Part shown: one piece after another, positions 1-5,822 of the stretch | How positions within the stretch are numbered: position 1 is the stretch's first letter | Layout of the letters: each line of letters begins with the position of its first letter | NCBI GenBank assembly: GCA_900548875.1 | Contig: URMA01000123.1 | Location: 1 to 6,917, forward strand | DNA: 6,917 nt | Reading direction: 5' to 3' | Origin: an uncultured Porphyromonadaceae bacterium | GTDB lineage: Bacteria > Bacteroidota > Bacteroidia > Bacteroidales > Muribaculaceae | Notes under the pieces: model-generated | The model's input: the letters and a program-made list of their open reading frames with translations, nothing else | Databases searched by the model: none | Told to the model about the DNA's origin: nothing | Made by a program: the position numbers and the translations under genes

Positions 1-413
1 AACATGCACCAGAAAAAGTAGGAGGCAATTTTGATTGTAGCGGTTGTAGTTCTTTGGGAAGTCTAGAACATGCACCAGAAAAAGTAGGAGGCAATTTTGA
101 TTGTAGCCATTGTAGTTCTTTGGAAAGTCTGAAAGGTGCCCCTAAGTCTGTTGGCGGCGATTTCGATTGTAACTATTGTAGTTCTTTGGAAAGTCTGGAA
201 GGGGTATCAAAAGAAGTCGGCGGCGATTTTGATTGTAGAAACTGTGATTCGTTGAAAAATCTTGAGCATGCTCAAGTAAAAGTTAAAGGTATTTTTAGGA
301 GTAGTGATGATTTTTACGATTGTGATTATTATGATGATGACCCAGATCCTTGGGGTGCCAAATCTGAATTAGATTATATAATGAATAATGGAGGAGATTG
401 GATAGATGATTAA
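1..413 (+). CDS. Partial repeat protein: 22-residue Cys/Leu (LRR-like) repeats, 5' end outside window
   Basis: The frame is open from the window edge (first whole codon at 3) to a TAA at 411-413, so this is the C-terminal 136 residues of a longer protein whose start lies upstream. It is built from four 22-residue repeats with the pattern (H/G)-A-P-x-x-V-G-G-(N/D)-F-D-C-x-x-C-x-S-L-x-(S/N)-L-(E/K), then a decayed fifth repeat and an acidic tail rich in Asp and Tyr that ends in DWIDD. Regular Leu and Cys positions and a conserved GG-x-F-D-C core resemble the irregular leucine-rich-repeat solenoids seen in many Bacteroidota and phage proteins. Such solenoids usually bind other proteins, but the partner here is unknown. 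Each repeat carries a CxxC pair. No signal peptide can be judged because the N-terminus is missing. The gene is AT-rich, unlike the genes after 1160. It could be an immunity or prophage-borne protein, but nothing in the window proves that. Confidence 0.8.
   Translation, partial: HAPEKVGGNFDCSGCSSLGSLEHAPEKVGGNFDCSHCSSLESLKGAPKSVGGDFDCNYCSSLESLEGVSKEVGGDFDCRNCDSLKNLEHAQVKVKGIFRSSDDFYDCDYYDDDPDPWGAKSELDYIMNNGGDWIDD
3..266 (+). repeat. Four tandem 66-bp in-frame coding repeats
   Basis: Units lie at 3-68, 69-134, 135-200 and 201-266, each encoding 22 residues. The first two are almost the same DNA: bases 1-66 and 67-132 differ at five positions by hand comparison, and their first 41 bases are identical. 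Units three and four have diverged more. This gradient suggests recent unit duplication, probably by slippage or recombination, with more units possible upstream of the window. Confidence 0.9.
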
Positions 414-492
414 TATGTGTAGGTATTATTTTATGGAGATCGTAAGATAATAAAAACCAATGTGAAAATATAATAAAATTAATTCTAATATA

Positions 493-1002
493 ATGAATAA
501 ATGTAGTTTAACAAATGATTCGTTTGAAATAATAGAAAATAAAATATTAGACTTAGCAATGAAGGATAGATCCGCAGATGATATATTAAAATTTCTAAGG
601 GATGATATTCGAAACACCTATGAAATTAATGTATCTGCAGAGACAACTTACGATACAGACGAGCTAACTAATTTTATACATAACGCTCTTCTTGAAAATG
701 ATCTTAATGCTGAAAAAGAAACAATTTTCAGAACAATTTATAGTGATAAGATTATAGAAAATATGGAAATGGCAAGGTTGGAAGAGATAGGAAAAGAAAT
801 TCAAATCTTTCAAAAGTATGGTGCCCAAATACCTGCTTGTTTGTTGGAAGAAAAAGAAAAACTTGAAAATCGGTGGCGAGGCAAATTGGCAAAGGAGATT
901 GAGAATGTGCTAAATGCAAGATTTAGGACAATGAAAACCGATATTTCGTTGACAGTCAGCTATTCCGAAGAGGCAGGTTGGCGTGTTGTTACTGATAAAT
1001 AA
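493..1002 (+). CDS. Hypothetical protein, 169 residues, AT-rich region
   Basis: I do not recognise this protein. It has no signal peptide, no membrane segment and no known catalytic motif, so it is probably cytoplasmic. Residues about 1-45 are charged and look helical, with an LAMKDRSADDILKFLRDDI stretch. Residues about 90-145 are a long run rich in Glu, Lys and Leu that could form a coiled coil or helical hairpin. The last 25 residues look like beta structure. ATG 493 is the first in-frame Met of the open frame. No clear Shine-Dalgarno precedes it, which is common in this phylum. It follows the repeat gene by 79 very AT-rich bases and shares its orientation and composition, so the two may belong to one transferred segment, perhaps a paired or immunity-type gene. 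That pairing is inference. The final third of the gene is somewhat richer in G+C. Confidence 0.6.
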   Translation: MNKCSLTNDSFEIIENKILDLAMKDRSADDILKFLRDDIRNTYEINVSAETTYDTDELTNFIHNALLENDLNAEKETIFRTIYSDKIIENMEMARLEEIGKEIQIFQKYGAQIPACLLEEKEKLENRWRGKLAKEIENVLNARFRTMKTDISLTVSYSEEAGWRVVTDK

Positions 1003-1064
1003 GGAGTAGCAACCGAGCCGTAGGCAACGATTATAGGGGCCGTTTAACTTTTGTTGAGAGGGGT

Positions 1065-1098
1065 TTTGTTTATGTCGGGCGAATTTTCAGTAATTTTG
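1065..1098 (+). promoter_or_regulatory. Candidate Bacteroidota promoter for the SDR-MATE unit
   Basis: A TTTG at 1065-1068 and a TAATTTTG at 1091-1098 fit the -33 (TTTG) and -7 (TAnnTTTG) pattern of the main Bacteroidota sigma factor, with a 22-base spacer that is slightly long. Transcription would start near 1102 and leave a leader of about 60 bases before ATG 1162. The rest of the 1003-1161 gap shows no convincing terminator. It has two small direct repeats: imperfect 11-mers at 1006-1016 and 1020-1030, and an exact 8-mer CGTGTGCG at 1110-1117 and 1130-1137. Confidence 0.45.
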
Positions 1099-1161
1099 CC
1101 CTCGATTTTCGTGTGCGTTCGGCTGCGGGCGTGTGCGGAATAAGATAAAAGACATAGACGT

Positions 1162-2019
1162 ATGGCTGACAATTATTTAGAAAGAAAATACGAAGAATAT
1201 CAGGCGCAGAAAGCTGCGGGAAAGAAATCATCGGGCAGGTCGACATTGGCAGGTGCCAAGCCCGGCTATTTGCAGGTGCGGTTTCCGCGGCGGCGTGTGT
1301 TTGTCACTGGAGGTGCGGCAGGCATCGGAAGGGCTATCGTTGAGGCGTTCCGTCAGGCCGGCTGTCAGGTGGCATTCTGCGATGTAGACGAGAAACTCGG
1401 ACAGCGCACCGCCGAAGCTACCGGAGCGCAGTTTTTCCCGGTAGATGTGCGCAGTGCGGAAGCCCTCGAGGCATGTATGGACAGAATTTTGAAAGCCTGG
1501 GGCGACATTGATGTGATAGTCAATAATGTAGGCGTGGGCGGCTTCAAGCCGCTGACGGAAATGACCGTTGAGGATTTCGACAGTGTGCTTGCCACGAACC
1601 TGCGCCCTGTGTTTGTCACTTCCCGTCGGTTGGCACTTCATCGCCAGTCGCTCCCCGTGGCAAATGACTATGGCCGCATCATCAATCTCTGCTCCACCCG
1701 CTACCTGATGAGCGAGCCCGGCACGGAAGCCTATTCGGCTTCGAAAGGCGGCATCTATTCGCTGACCCATGCGCTTGCCCTTTCGTTGGCCGATCTGCAT
1801 ATCACGGTCAACTGCATTTCTCCGGGCTGGATTGAAAACTATGCCTACGACAGTCTTCGCGAAGAGGACCACCGCCAGCATCCTTCACAGCGTGTCGGCA
1901 AACCCGAGGACATTGCCCGCATGTGCGTGTTTCTCTGTCAGGAAGAAAACGACTTTATCAACGGTGAGAACATTACCATTGACGGTGGCATGACGAAGAA
2001 AATGATTTATATTGAATAA
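1162..2019 (+). CDS. SDR family NAD(P)-dependent oxidoreductase
   Basis: This is a classical short-chain dehydrogenase/reductase, a cytoplasmic enzyme that moves hydride between NAD(P)H and an alcohol/carbonyl pair; the substrate cannot be read from the sequence. The Rossmann fold starts near residue 45. TGGAAGIG (49-56) is the dinucleotide loop, DV at 95-96 would contact adenine, and NNVG (121-124) is the structural NNAG variant. N146, S178, Y191 and K195 (YSASK) form the active site, and PGW follows at 221. Asp74 after the second strand favours NAD(H) over NADP(H). The C-terminus (RVGKPEDIA, then DGG near 275) is normal. The first 45 residues are an extension before the core, charged and probably helical at first (MADNYLERKYEEY). 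Total length of 285 is long for a family usually near 250. ATG 1162 is chosen because this extension is in frame and low in G+C around the start. The MATE gene follows after 8 bases, indicating co-transcription. Confidence 0.93.
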   Translation: MADNYLERKYEEYQAQKAAGKKSSGRSTLAGAKPGYLQVRFPRRRVFVTGGAAGIGRAIVEAFRQAGCQVAFCDVDEKLGQRTAEATGAQFFPVDVRSAEALEACMDRILKAWGDIDVIVNNVGVGGFKPLTEMTVEDFDSVLATNLRPVFVTSRRLALHRQSLPVANDYGRIINLCSTRYLMSEPGTEAYSASKGGIYSLTHALALSLADLHITVNCISPGWIENYAYDSLREEDHRQHPSQRVGKPEDIARMCVFLCQEENDFINGENITIDGGMTKKMIYIE

Positions 2020-2022
2020 GGA
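2018..2022 (+). promoter_or_regulatory. Shine-Dalgarno site for the MATE gene, overlapping the SDR stop
   Basis: AAGGA lies 5 bases before ATG 2028 and shares its first two bases with the SDR stop codon TAA (2017-2019). Ribosomes ending on the SDR gene would sit on this site, so translation of the two genes is probably coupled. It is one of the few clear Shine-Dalgarno sites in the window and fixes the MATE start. Confidence 0.7.
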
Positions 2023-2027
2023 AACGA

Positions 2028-3392
2028 ATGGCGAACAATTATGAAGAACGGCTGGGCACCGACCGTATGCTGCCATTGATTTTCCGTATGGCGCTTCCGG
2101 CCGTTGCCGCTCAGATAGTCAACCTGCTTTACAATATCGTGGACCGTATCTATATCGGCCATATTCCCGGTTATGGAACGGATGCCCTTGCCGGCATCGG
2201 CGTGACGGGCTCCATCATCATGCTTATTTCGGCGTGTTCCGCCTTTGTCGGAGGCGGTGGCGCTCCGCTGGCTGCGATTGCATTGGGGCGCGGCGACCGC
2301 GACCGGGCTGAGAAACTGTTGGGCAACGGCTTTACGCTGTTGCTGATTTTTTCCGTATTGTTTTCCGTGGGTGTCTATCTGTACATGGAGCCGTTGCTCT
2401 ATCTGATTGGCGCTTCGGAACGGACCATCGGCTATGCCGTCGACTATCTTTCCATCTATCTTTTGGGCACGGTGTTCGTACAGTTGGCCGTGGGGCTTAA
2501 TCCGTTTATCAACACGCAGGGACGTCCTCGTATTGCCATGGCTTCGGTGGTAATCGGGGCGGTGTTCAACATTGTGCTCGACCCCCTGTTTATTTTTACC
2601 TTCAATATGGGCGTCAAAGGAGCGGCTGTGGCAACGGTCATTTCGCAGGCTGTCTGTGCCGTGTGGGTGATGGGTTTCCTGTTGTCGGAAAAGGCCACTA
2701 TGCGCCTGCATTGGAAAAATATTCGTCCGGACAGCCGCGTGATGCTCGCCATTCTCGGACTGGGAATCTCTCCCTTTATCATGTCGAGTACGGAAAGCCT
2801 TGTCGGGTTTGTGCTCAACAGTTCGCTGGTGCGTTTCGGCGACCTCTATGTCAGTGCGCTTGCCATCATGCAGAGCGCCATGCTCTTTGTCAGCGTGCCG
2901 CTTGTCGGATTCTCGCAGGGATTTGTCCCGGTGGTGGGCTACAACTACGGCCACGGCGACAACGGCCGCGTGAAGGAGTGTTTCCGCATTGTGGTGAAGG
3001 TGATGTTCTTTTTCAATCTGTCGCTGGTGCTGTTCATGATATTGTTCCCCGAACTGGTGGCGGGCGTGTTTACCGACGATGCCCGTCTGATAGCCGTCGT
3101 GGGCGAATCCATGCCGCTGTTCCTTTCCGGTATGACAATATTCGGGTTGCAGCGCGCTTGCCAAAACATGTTTGTTGCGCTTGGTCAGGCAAAATTGTCG
3201 GTATTTATTGCGTTGTTGCGTAAAGTTATCCTGCTGATTCCGCTTGTGCTCTTGCTTTCCCGTTTTGTCGGACTACAAGGCGTGTTTATTGCCGAAGCTG
3301 TTTCCGACGCTCTTGCCGCCATTCTCTGCACGGCCATCTTTGCCTATCAGTTTCCCCGTATCCTGCGGCGTAATGTTCACGCTACTCGTTGA
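2028..3392 (+). CDS. MATE family efflux transporter (MepA/NorM-like)
   Basis: This 454-residue inner-membrane protein has the length and about 12 hydrophobic segments of a multidrug and toxin extrusion antiporter, which exports cationic drugs or metabolites in exchange for Na+ or H+. Recognisable family features are the first helix LPAVAAQIVNLLYNIVDRIYIG (about 23-44), the glycine-rich GVTGS...VGGGGAP loop and helix (58-80) followed by ALGRGDRDRAEK (85-96), INTQGRPR (161-168), LDPLFIF (184-190) with MGVKGAAVATVISQ (194-207), and in the second half GFSQGFVPVVGYNYG (294-308). The two halves repeat the same six-helix plan. The MepA-like subgroup is the best fit, but the exported substrate cannot be told from sequence. 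It is the second gene of a unit with the SDR enzyme; the pair might make and export, or detoxify, one compound, which is only inference. Its last 11 bases overlap the 3' end of dinB on the other strand. Confidence 0.93.
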   Translation: MANNYEERLGTDRMLPLIFRMALPAVAAQIVNLLYNIVDRIYIGHIPGYGTDALAGIGVTGSIIMLISACSAFVGGGGAPLAAIALGRGDRDRAEKLLGNGFTLLLIFSVLFSVGVYLYMEPLLYLIGASERTIGYAVDYLSIYLLGTVFVQLAVGLNPFINTQGRPRIAMASVVIGAVFNIVLDPLFIFTFNMGVKGAAVATVISQAVCAVWVMGFLLSEKATMRLHWKNIRPDSRVMLAILGLGISPFIMSSTESLVGFVLNSSLVRFGDLYVSALAIMQSAMLFVSVPLVGFSQGFVPVVGYNYGHGDNGRVKECFRIVVKVMFFFNLSLVLFMILFPELVAGVFTDDARLIAVVGESMPLFLSGMTIFGLQRACQNMFVALGQAKLSVFIALLRKVILLIPLVLLLSRFVGLQGVFIAEAVSDALAAILCTAIFAYQFPRILRRNVHATR

Positions 3393-4479
3393 GGTCGAAG
3401 TCAAACGAAAGCTGTACGGCGAGCGGTTCGCCGTCGGCCGTTTTCTTGCCGGCATAGGGGTTTGACACCGACAGTCCGAGCAGCCTGATGGGACGTTCGG
3501 AATAGTCGATGCCTTCCAGCATTTCCTTTGCCAGCGGGAGTATGCTCTTTTTGGTGGTGAGCGTTTCGCTGACCGTGCGGCTGCGGGTGATTTGCGTAAA
3601 GTCGTGGAACTTCACTTTCAGCGTCAGCGTGTTGCCCTTGAATCCGCTTCGTTGCAACCTTTCGACGAGTTCCAGCACCACCTGATAGAGGCTTACCGCT
3701 ACCAGCGAGCGTTGCGAAAGGTCCTTTTCCAGTGTGTGTTCGCAGCCTACTGATTTCCGAATGCGTACCGGCTCCACCGGCCGAAGGTCGATGCCGCGCG
3801 AAAAGTCGTAGTATACGGCGCCCGTCTTTCCGAAATGTGCGGTCAGCTCCTCCAATGTCAGTTCTCTCAGTTGCAGTCCGTTGGTGATGCCCATGGCCCT
3901 CATTTTCCGGGCCGTTACCGGTCCTACGCCCCAAAACGCCTCGATGGGGAGGCGGGCAATAAAGTCGAGCGCCTGTGAGGGATGGATGGTGCACAGTCCG
4001 TCGGGTTTGCGGTAGTCCGATGCCACTTTTGCCAGAAACTTGTTGTAGGAAACTCCCGCCGATGCCACCAGTCCCAGTTCTTCGCGGATGCGTCGCTTTA
4101 TCTCTTTGGCGATGTCGACCGCCATTTCCATGTGCCGCTTGTTTTCTGTCACGTCGAGAAACGCCTCGTCGAGTGAAATCGGTTCGATAATGTCCGTATA
4201 GTCGTGGAAAATAGCGTGTATCTGGCGCGACACCTCCTTATAGACGGCCATGCGCCCTTCAACGAAAATCAAGTCCGGACACAGCCGTTTTGCCTTGGTG
4301 GAAGCCATGGCTGAACGCACTCCGTAGCGGCGAGCCTCGTAGCTTGCCGCCGCCACAACGCCCCTTTCCTCCGCATGGCCCACGGCAATGGGCTTGCCGC
4401 GCAACTCCGGGTTGTCGCGCTGCTCCACCGACGCGAAAAAGGCGTCCATGTCGATATGTATGATTTTTCGTTGATCCAT
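3382..4479 (-). CDS. dinB: DNA polymerase IV (Y-family translesion polymerase)
   Basis: A full-length 365-residue Pol IV, the error-prone polymerase that copies past damaged bases. The palm carries the metal-binding acids: D10 in HIDMDAFF (9-15) and D104-E105 in ISLDEAFLDV (101-110). F15 sits at the steric-gate position that excludes ribonucleotides. The finger region SYEARRYGVRSAM (46-58) and the thumb helix-hairpin-helix around FWGVGPVTARKMRAMGI (182-198) are intact. The little-finger domain covers about 240-345, with RKSVGCEHTL at 241-250. The C-terminus has QLSFDF (356-361), a good beta-clamp binding motif. The frame is open back to an ATG at 4551, but ATG 4479 is chosen because MDQRKIIHIDMDAFF matches the usual family N-terminus and a promoter-like box lies between the two. 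The 3' end overlaps the MATE gene by 11 bases, tail to tail. No LexA-type operator is recognised, so SOS control is not shown. Confidence 0.97.
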   Translation of the reverse strand: MDQRKIIHIDMDAFFASVEQRDNPELRGKPIAVGHAEERGVVAAASYEARRYGVRSAMASTKAKRLCPDLIFVEGRMAVYKEVSRQIHAIFHDYTDIIEPISLDEAFLDVTENKRHMEMAVDIAKEIKRRIREELGLVASAGVSYNKFLAKVASDYRKPDGLCTIHPSQALDFIARLPIEAFWGVGPVTARKMRAMGITNGLQLRELTLEELTAHFGKTGAVYYDFSRGIDLRPVEPVRIRKSVGCEHTLEKDLSQRSLVAVSLYQVVLELVERLQRSGFKGNTLTLKVKFHDFTQITRSRTVSETLTTKKSILPLAKEMLEGIDYSERPIRLLGLSVSNPYAGKKTADGEPLAVQLSFDFDLNE

Positions 4480-4488
4480 AAATATAGA

Positions 4489-4520
4489 CAAATATAGATA
4501 AAAAGCCGTTTCCAATGCAA
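4489..4520 (-). promoter_or_regulatory. Candidate dinB promoter
   Basis: On the minus strand TATATTTG (4489-4496) matches the TAnnTTTG -7 box, and a TTG at 4518-4520 lies 21 bases upstream as a weak -33 element. Only 9 bases separate the box from the dinB ATG, so the leader would be very short. The 9-mer AAATATAGA (plus strand) occurs twice, at 4480-4488 and 4490-4498, so the -7 box is partly duplicated. Its position argues for the 4479 start over 4551. Confidence 0.5.
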
Positions 4521-4577
4521 TATAAACAAAAAATGTGGAAACACTGCTCACTTTATTTTAATTTTGAAGGTGGAAAC
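4508..4577. promoter_or_regulatory. Three copies of a TGGAAAC motif in the divergent dinB/AraC gap
   Basis: TGGAAAC occurs on the minus strand at 4508-4514 and on the plus strand at 4536-4542 and 4571-4577. The two plus copies are 35 bases apart and share GTGGAAAC. The first and third share the 8-mer TGGAAACG on opposite strands. The copies flank the promoter-like boxes for both directions, as an operator might, but no known regulator is assigned. Confidence 0.35.
4559..4566 (+). promoter_or_regulatory. Candidate -7 box for the AraC-family regulator gene
   Basis: TAATTTTG fits the TAnnTTTG pattern. A good TTTG -33 element is lacking; the best is TGTG at 4534-4537 with a 21-base spacer, inside one of the TGGAAAC sites. 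Transcription would start near 4570, about 50 bases before the regulator ATG at 4619. Confidence 0.35.
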
Positions 4578-4581
4578 GCAA

Positions 4582-4626
4582 ATGAAAAACATCGTAATCG
4601 ATAACTGCAAAACGGATAATGGCTGA
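4582..4626 (+). CDS. Possible 14-codon upstream ORF overlapping the regulator start
   Basis: ATG 4582 opens a frame encoding MKNIVIDNCKTDNG that stops at TGA 4624-4626, 8 bases inside the regulator gene (ATG 4619) in another frame. A GAAGG at 4566-4570 lies 11 bases before it, although this may fall at or before the transcription start. The arrangement would allow translational coupling. The regulator has no clear ribosome binding site of its own. The ORF is short enough to be chance. Confidence 0.22.
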   Translation: MKNIVIDNCKTDNG

Positions 4627-5716
4627 AAAATTCTACTATTTCACTCACGGACTATGCTGCATGTACTATCTGATTTTTAGTCTTCGCATGTTGCTGAAGA
4701 AAAACAAGGAGCGCACGCAAAGGGTGCTGACCGGCACATTGCTGTTCTGGCTTTTTCTGCAACTGAAGGATTTTGCGCTCTATAGTCCGTCGGTCGAACG
4801 CTATGGCTATGTTTACAATCTGGTTGTACTGACTGATATGTGGGCGGTGCAGGTCTGCTCCTTTTACCTGTTCGAACTGCTGTCGGCCGGGTGGCTGACC
4901 CTTCGTCGCGTGGTGCTTCTCTGGTCGGCCAACCTTGTCATTACGCTTGCCTATGTGTTTAGCGGGAATGCCGTGTGGGTGGATGTCATGCTTGTCTATT
5001 CTCTGATTTATTCCGTGGTGTTTGTCGTGATTGTCTACTTTGCCGTGCGCCGCTACAACAGCTATCTGCGTGCCAATTACTCCGACACTACCCGGAAAAA
5101 TTTCAAATGGCTGAAATATACGACGGTGATTTTTTTCATTTGTCTCGTCGTCTGGTCGTTGACGGTTGTCAACGACTCTTACCTGTCGGATGTGATTTAT
5201 CTGCTGGCATCGCTTGTCCTGTGGACCTTTATTCTCTATTTCGGAGAGATACAGGAATCTGTGCCTTTCTACGGCAATATCAACTTGCGGCATCTGTTCC
5301 GGCGGAACGTGCCCGATGTTGCCGTGACGCTGGCCGACGACGGCGATGATAATGATGACGCCTCCGGCATTCAAAGCAATTTGCCCGCTTTGTTGGAGAA
5401 GGCGATGGTGAACGACGAAGTGTTTTTGAATTCACGGCTTACGCTGACCGACTTGTCGGCATTGCTCGGGACGAACCGTACTTACCTCTCCGTTTATCTG
5501 AACAACGAACTGCATACGAATTTCTATGATTATGTCAATTCCCACCGCATCCGTAAGGTGGTTGACCGGCTTGAATCTCCCGGCGAAAAGATGACGATGG
5601 CAGAAATTGCCGAGTCGTGCGGCTTCAATTCGCTGTCTACGTTCCGCCGCTGTTTTGTGAAAGAGTTCGGGATGACTTTTGCGGAGTATAAGCGACGGCA
5701 TTCGCAGAAGGCATAG
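4619..5716 (+). CDS. Membrane-anchored AraC-family transcriptional regulator (about 7 TM helices)
   Basis: The 365-residue protein joins an N-terminal membrane domain to a C-terminal AraC/XylS DNA-binding domain. Seven hydrophobic segments are visible at about 8-25, 36-53, 66-88, 98-115, 121-142, 164-184 and 187-207. A soluble linker with an Asp-rich patch (239-248) leads to two helix-turn-helix units. The first covers about 274-296 (TLTDLSALLGTNRTYLSVYL) and the second about 326-349, with the family signature CGFNSLSTFRRCF followed by FGMTFAEYKRR (350-360). Such architecture is common in Bacteroidales. The membrane part probably senses a ligand or envelope state while the domain binds DNA from the membrane; the signal is unknown. 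The gene is divergent from dinB and upstream of two lipoprotein genes, so either flank or its own promoter are natural targets to test. No periplasmic sensor domain or kinase domain is present, so it is not a hybrid two-component protein. Confidence 0.92.
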   Translation: MAEKFYYFTHGLCCMYYLIFSLRMLLKKNKERTQRVLTGTLLFWLFLQLKDFALYSPSVERYGYVYNLVVLTDMWAVQVCSFYLFELLSAGWLTLRRVVLLWSANLVITLAYVFSGNAVWVDVMLVYSLIYSVVFVVIVYFAVRRYNSYLRANYSDTTRKNFKWLKYTTVIFFICLVVWSLTVVNDSYLSDVIYLLASLVLWTFILYFGEIQESVPFYGNINLRHLFRRNVPDVAVTLADDGDDNDDASGIQSNLPALLEKAMVNDEVFLNSRLTLTDLSALLGTNRTYLSVYLNNELHTNFYDYVNSHRIRKVVDRLESPGEKMTMAEIAESCGFNSLSTFRRCFVKEFGMTFAEYKRRHSQKA

Positions 5717-5737
5717 ACAAGCATAGACATTTCTATG
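5711..5737 (+). repeat. Short direct repeat and hairpin at the end of the AraC-family gene
   Basis: GCATAGACA occurs at 5711-5719 and again at 5721-5729, the first copy containing the stop codon TAG. The second copy also forms one arm of a perfect 6-bp hairpin, CATAGA (5722-5727) with TCTATG (5732-5737) around a CATT loop. There is no T-run after the stem, so a standard intrinsic terminator is not supported. It could protect the 3' end or be chance. Confidence 0.4.
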
Positions 5738-5809
5738 TGAATCGCTCATAATTGTAGCATTGGAAGGCTGATTTTGACGGATTGATAGGGGCCTGGCTGC
5801 AATTGTCGT

Positions 5810-5817
5810 TATATTTG
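5810..5817 (+). promoter_or_regulatory. Candidate -7 box for the lipoprotein pair
   Basis: TATATTTG matches TAnnTTTG exactly and is followed by CA, as often seen in this phylum. No TTTG lies at the usual distance upstream; the nearest TTG (5782-5784) is 25 bases away. Only 5 bases separate the box from ATG 5823, so transcription would start at or next to the start codon. Confidence 0.45.
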
Positions 5818-5822
5818 CAACA

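Noticed and set aside
54..56. TTG at 54 as the start of the repeat protein
   Set aside because: It falls inside repeat unit one, and the frame stays open with matching repeat sequence back to the window edge, so the real start is outside the window.
1..266. CRISPR-like array at the left edge
   Set aside because: The 66-base units are contiguous, in frame and coding, with no spacers between them.
1228..1881. Antisense open frame of 217 codons opposite the SDR gene
   Set aside because: It lies wholly within the SDR gene, which has all its active-site motifs, and its product has no recognisable feature.
2007..3164. Long antisense open frame of 385 codons opposite the MATE gene
   Set aside because: Its product is dominated by His, Arg, Gln and Lys with no domain, as expected for the reverse of a GC-rich membrane-protein gene. 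The plus strand carries an unmistakable MATE transporter.
4480..4551. Upstream dinB start at 4551 adding 24 residues
   Set aside because: The added segment is a hydrophobic stretch foreign to Pol IV, and it would run through the promoter-like box; the family N-terminus begins at 4479.
4480..4618. SOS (LexA-type) box for dinB
   Set aside because: No palindrome resembling a known LexA operator is seen. The TGGAAAC copies do not match one.
4652..5374. Antisense open frame of 240 codons opposite the AraC-family regulator
   Set aside because: His/Gln/Lys-rich with no motif; the plus-strand frame encodes clear membrane helices and helix-turn-helix units.
5722..5737. Intrinsic terminator after the AraC-family gene
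   Set aside because: The hairpin is only 6 bp, AT-rich and not followed by a T-run.
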